64,000 bases of DNA from Mixta calida (lineage in GTDB: Bacteria; Pseudomonadota; Gammaproteobacteria; Enterobacterales; Enterobacteriaceae). The stretch spans positions 1,036,540 through 1,100,539 of the forward strand of contig NZ_CP026378.1 of assembly GCF_002953215.1 (NCBI RefSeq), written 5' to 3'. Positions 62,074-64,000 of this stretch are shown here, in pieces (the stretch's first letter is position 1; every line of letters begins with the position of its first letter). The notes beneath the pieces were generated by a model. The model had not been told where the DNA came from and did no database searches. It worked only from the letters and a program-made list of their open reading frames with translations. A program made the position numbers and the translations under genes.

Positions 62074-64000
62074 TCAGAGTGTTACAAGAACCACAGACGA
62101 ACAACAATCGACCGTCTCCATGCTGATGCGATCGGTCAGGAATAGCTCTTCCCCGCTGAGAATGTCGCGGTAGCGACGGTTAGCCAGCGACGCGGGCAGG
62201 GGGATCTCCGTTTCGCTCCAGCGTGCCAGCTGCGGCTGCGCCAGACCCTCGTGCAACGCGTTCAGCACCAGGCGCGGCGCGATGACGATCAGCGCCTCTT
62301 CGTCCTGCGCGCGCGCATAGGCAATGACGTTTTCTGCGCGCTTGCCGGTGGCGGCGAGCGGCAGGTAATCGCCTCTGCGGAACAGCATCGGCTTCTGCTG
62401 ACGGAAGCGCAGCAGCTTCGCGGTGACATGCTGCTTCAGCTCTCCGCTCAGCCAGTTCTGCTCGTTGCCGGTGGTCGGCGCTTCATCGTCGGCCAGCCAC
62501 TGCTCCAGCGTGGCGAAGTCGGGTTCGCGCCGGTTATCGGGATCGACAAGGCTAAAGTTCAGCCCCTCGCTGCCCTGATAGATATCGGGCACGCCTGGCG
62601 CGGTCAGCTTGATAATGGTCTGGGTCAGGCTGTTGATCAGGCCGGCGCGCACGAAGGGCTGAATGGTGCGATAAAAATCCTGCAGGAAGGTCTGGTTCGC
62701 CGGAGAAAGCAGATGGCGCGCATAGTCCAGCACCGCCGTTTCATAGGCGTCGTTGCTGTCGCCCCAGTTGGTGCGCAGCTTGGCCTCGCGCAGCGCCTTC
62801 TCGGTAAAGGCGAGGAAACGTTCTTCCAGCGCCTTCAGGCCCGCTTCGTCGTCGGGGCGCAGCGTGGTCGGCCAGACGCCGACCAGCGCCTGATAGAGCA
62901 TCCAGGCCACGGCCGGTTTCGGCGCGGCGCCGTCGTCAAGCTGCACCACCTTTTCCTGGTTCATCTGACGCCAGCGGGCGACGCATTCTGCCCACTGCTC
63001 CGGCGCTTCGGTCAGCGTATAGAGCCGGGCGCGCGCATCTTCGCCGCGTTTGGTGTCATGGGTAGAGGTGCCGGAAAGCGCATCGGGCTGCCGCTCCAGC
63101 CGCGTCTTCATCTCGGCGTGGAAACGGTTAAGCGAGAACGTGCGCGGCATCGGCTCGGCGCCTACCTCATTCAGCGCCAGCTCCATGTTCTGCCGGAAGA
63201 AAAGGGTATCTTCGACCGATTTCGCCATCAGCGGGCCGGTCAGCTGCTGGAAGCGCGTGCGGAAGGTCGCGGCGTCGCCCGCCACCCGATCCGATACGTT
63301 GCCCGCCAGAATGTCGGTCAGGAAATCGAGCGCCTGGGTATCGGGCGCGTGCGCGCTGCTTTTGACGCGCTGCACTATTTTTTGCAACAGCGCCAGGCCT
63401 TCCGGCGGCAAACCTGCCGTGGTGCCGTAGGTGCGATAGACCGGAAACGCAACCAGCAGTTCGCGCAGCGCGCCGCGCACCGCATTTTCTTCCACGCCGG
63501 CATTGTCCGCCCCGGCGATGCCCATCGCCAGATGCAGCAGGGTAGTGAATTCGCCCTCGAAGTTTTTATCGGCCATCAGCAGCTTGGCCGCACGCAACTC
63601 CGCTCTCATATCAACCGGCTTGCCGACTACTTTGTCCCAGGCGGCGCGCAAGGCGTCGAGCTGCTCATCGTCCACCAGCACGTCGGAAAGCGATTCGATA
63701 AACTCATAGCCGGTGGTGCCGGAAATCGGCCAGTCTTCCGGGATCTGCTCGTTCTTGCCGAGGATTTTCTCCACGGTGATATAGCAGTCCGGTCCGGCCT
63801 CCTGACGCAGCAGATCCAGGTAGGCTTTGGGATCGGCGAGCCCGTCGACATGGTCCACGCGCAGGCCGTCGACCACGCCGGAATGCACCAGCTCCAGAAT
63901 CAGCCGATGGGTATCGTCGAAGACCTGTTTATCTTCGACGCGCACGCCGACCAGTCCGGTGATTTCAAAAAAGCGGCGGTAGGAGAGGTCGCGCGGCGCA
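62074..64000 (-). CDS. treY: Maltooligosyl trehalose synthase TreY (5' end outside the window)
   Basis: At least 641 residues; the frame is open to the right edge. The visible N-terminal part reads DLSYRRFFEITGLVGVRVED, the TreY counterpart of NYRRFFDIN...LAGLR. GH13 nucleophile in VDGLRVDHVDGLADP; also SGTTGYEF and GTSTHDTKRGEDARARL. It turns the reducing end of maltodextrins into a trehalosyl unit, later released by TreZ. The 3' end is complete. Confidence 0.94.
   Translation of the reverse strand, partial: APRDLSYRRFFEITGLVGVRVEDKQVFDDTHRLILELVHSGVVDGLRVDHVDGLADPKAYLDLLRQEAGPDCYITVEKILGKNEQIPEDWPISGTTGYEFIESLSDVLVDDEQLDALRAAWDKVVGKPVDMRAELRAAKLLMADKNFEGEFTTLLHLAMGIAGADNAGVEENAVRGALRELLVAFPVYRTYGTTAGLPPEGLALLQKIVQRVKSSAHAPDTQALDFLTDILAGNVSDRVAGDAATFRTRFQQLTGPLMAKSVEDTLFFRQNMELALNEVGAEPMPRTFSLNRFHAEMKTRLERQPDALSGTSTHDTKRGEDARARLYTLTEAPEQWAECVARWRQMNQEKVVQLDDGAAPKPAVAWMLYQALVGVWPTTLRPDDEAGLKALEERFLAFTEKALREAKLRTNWGDSNDAYETAVLDYARHLLSPANQTFLQDFYRTIQPFVRAGLINSLTQTIIKLTAPGVPDIYQGSEGLNFSLVDPDNRREPDFATLEQWLADDEAPTTGNEQNWLSGELKQHVTAKLLRFRQQKPMLFRRGDYLPLAATGKRAENVIAYARAQDEEALIVIAPRLVLNALHEGLAQPQLARWSETEIPLPASLANRRYRDILSGEELFLTDRISMETVDCCSSVVLVTL

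Overview
The window is a chromosomal segment of a gamma-proteobacterium of the order Enterobacterales. The frame of the region matches Escherichia coli K-12 gene order at about 5 min: rrnH, aspU, yafC, yafD, mltD, gloB, yafS, rnhA, dnaQ, aspV, then yafV, fadE, gmhA, yafJ, yafK, dinB, and then pepD, gpt, frsA, crl, phoE-type porin, proB, proA, thrW. High GC, the hpx and treX/treY genes and the protein divergence point to the Erwiniaceae (Pantoea/Mixta-like) rather than E. coli. That genus-level placement is inference from memory of the families, not a computed result.

Layout. Bases 1-5500: an rRNA operon (16S, tRNA-Ile, tRNA-Ala, 23S, 5S, tRNA-Asp) with an ERIC-like element in the 23S-5S spacer. 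5.7-12.1 kb: housekeeping yaf/dnaQ block, in which mltD is frameshifted and the second tRNA-Asp has lost one base. 12.1-28.6 kb: a large purine-nitrogen island (hpx/ura genes). It holds an NCS1 permease, a GntR regulator, allantoin racemase, allantoinase, the oxalurate branch hpxWXYZ, an RpiR regulator, a polar-amino-acid-type ABC importer, an aminotransferase for ureidoglycine, allantoate amidohydrolase, OHCU decarboxylase, hydroxyisourate hydrolase and an NCS2 permease. Together they take 5-hydroxyisourate through allantoin and allantoate to ureidoglycine, oxalurate and oxamate. I see sigma-54 (-24/-12) promoters in front of the transcription units, one a perfect match with an NtrC-type palindrome upstream, which ties the island to nitrogen limitation.

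28.8-35.2 kb: the methionine salvage genes (yafV, mtnE, mtnBCD, mtnA, mtnK) with MetJ-type boxes in both divergent promoter regions. 35.4-35.7 kb: an orphan type I-F-like CRISPR mini-array (4 repeats, 3 spacers) with no cas genes in the window. 35.8-42.0 kb: fadE, gmhA, yafJ, yafK and dinB, with FadR and LexA sites. 42.3-43.8 kb: an unrecognised two-gene unit whose first gene is interrupted by an in-frame amber codon. 43.9-47.5 kb: a sugar-type ABC importer. 47.7-55.6 kb: pepD through proA.

55.8-57.5 kb: a decayed island at the 3' end of tRNA-Thr (thrW). It has an integrase C-terminal remnant, a lipoprotein resembling T6SS immunity lipoproteins, a broken Hcp-like fragment, and an intact-looking 38-codon membrane peptide with a strong ribosome binding site. 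57.6-64.0 kb: a 2H phosphoesterase-like protein, an aldo/keto reductase with a TetR regulator, and the trehalose genes treX/glgX and treY (treY runs off the right edge).
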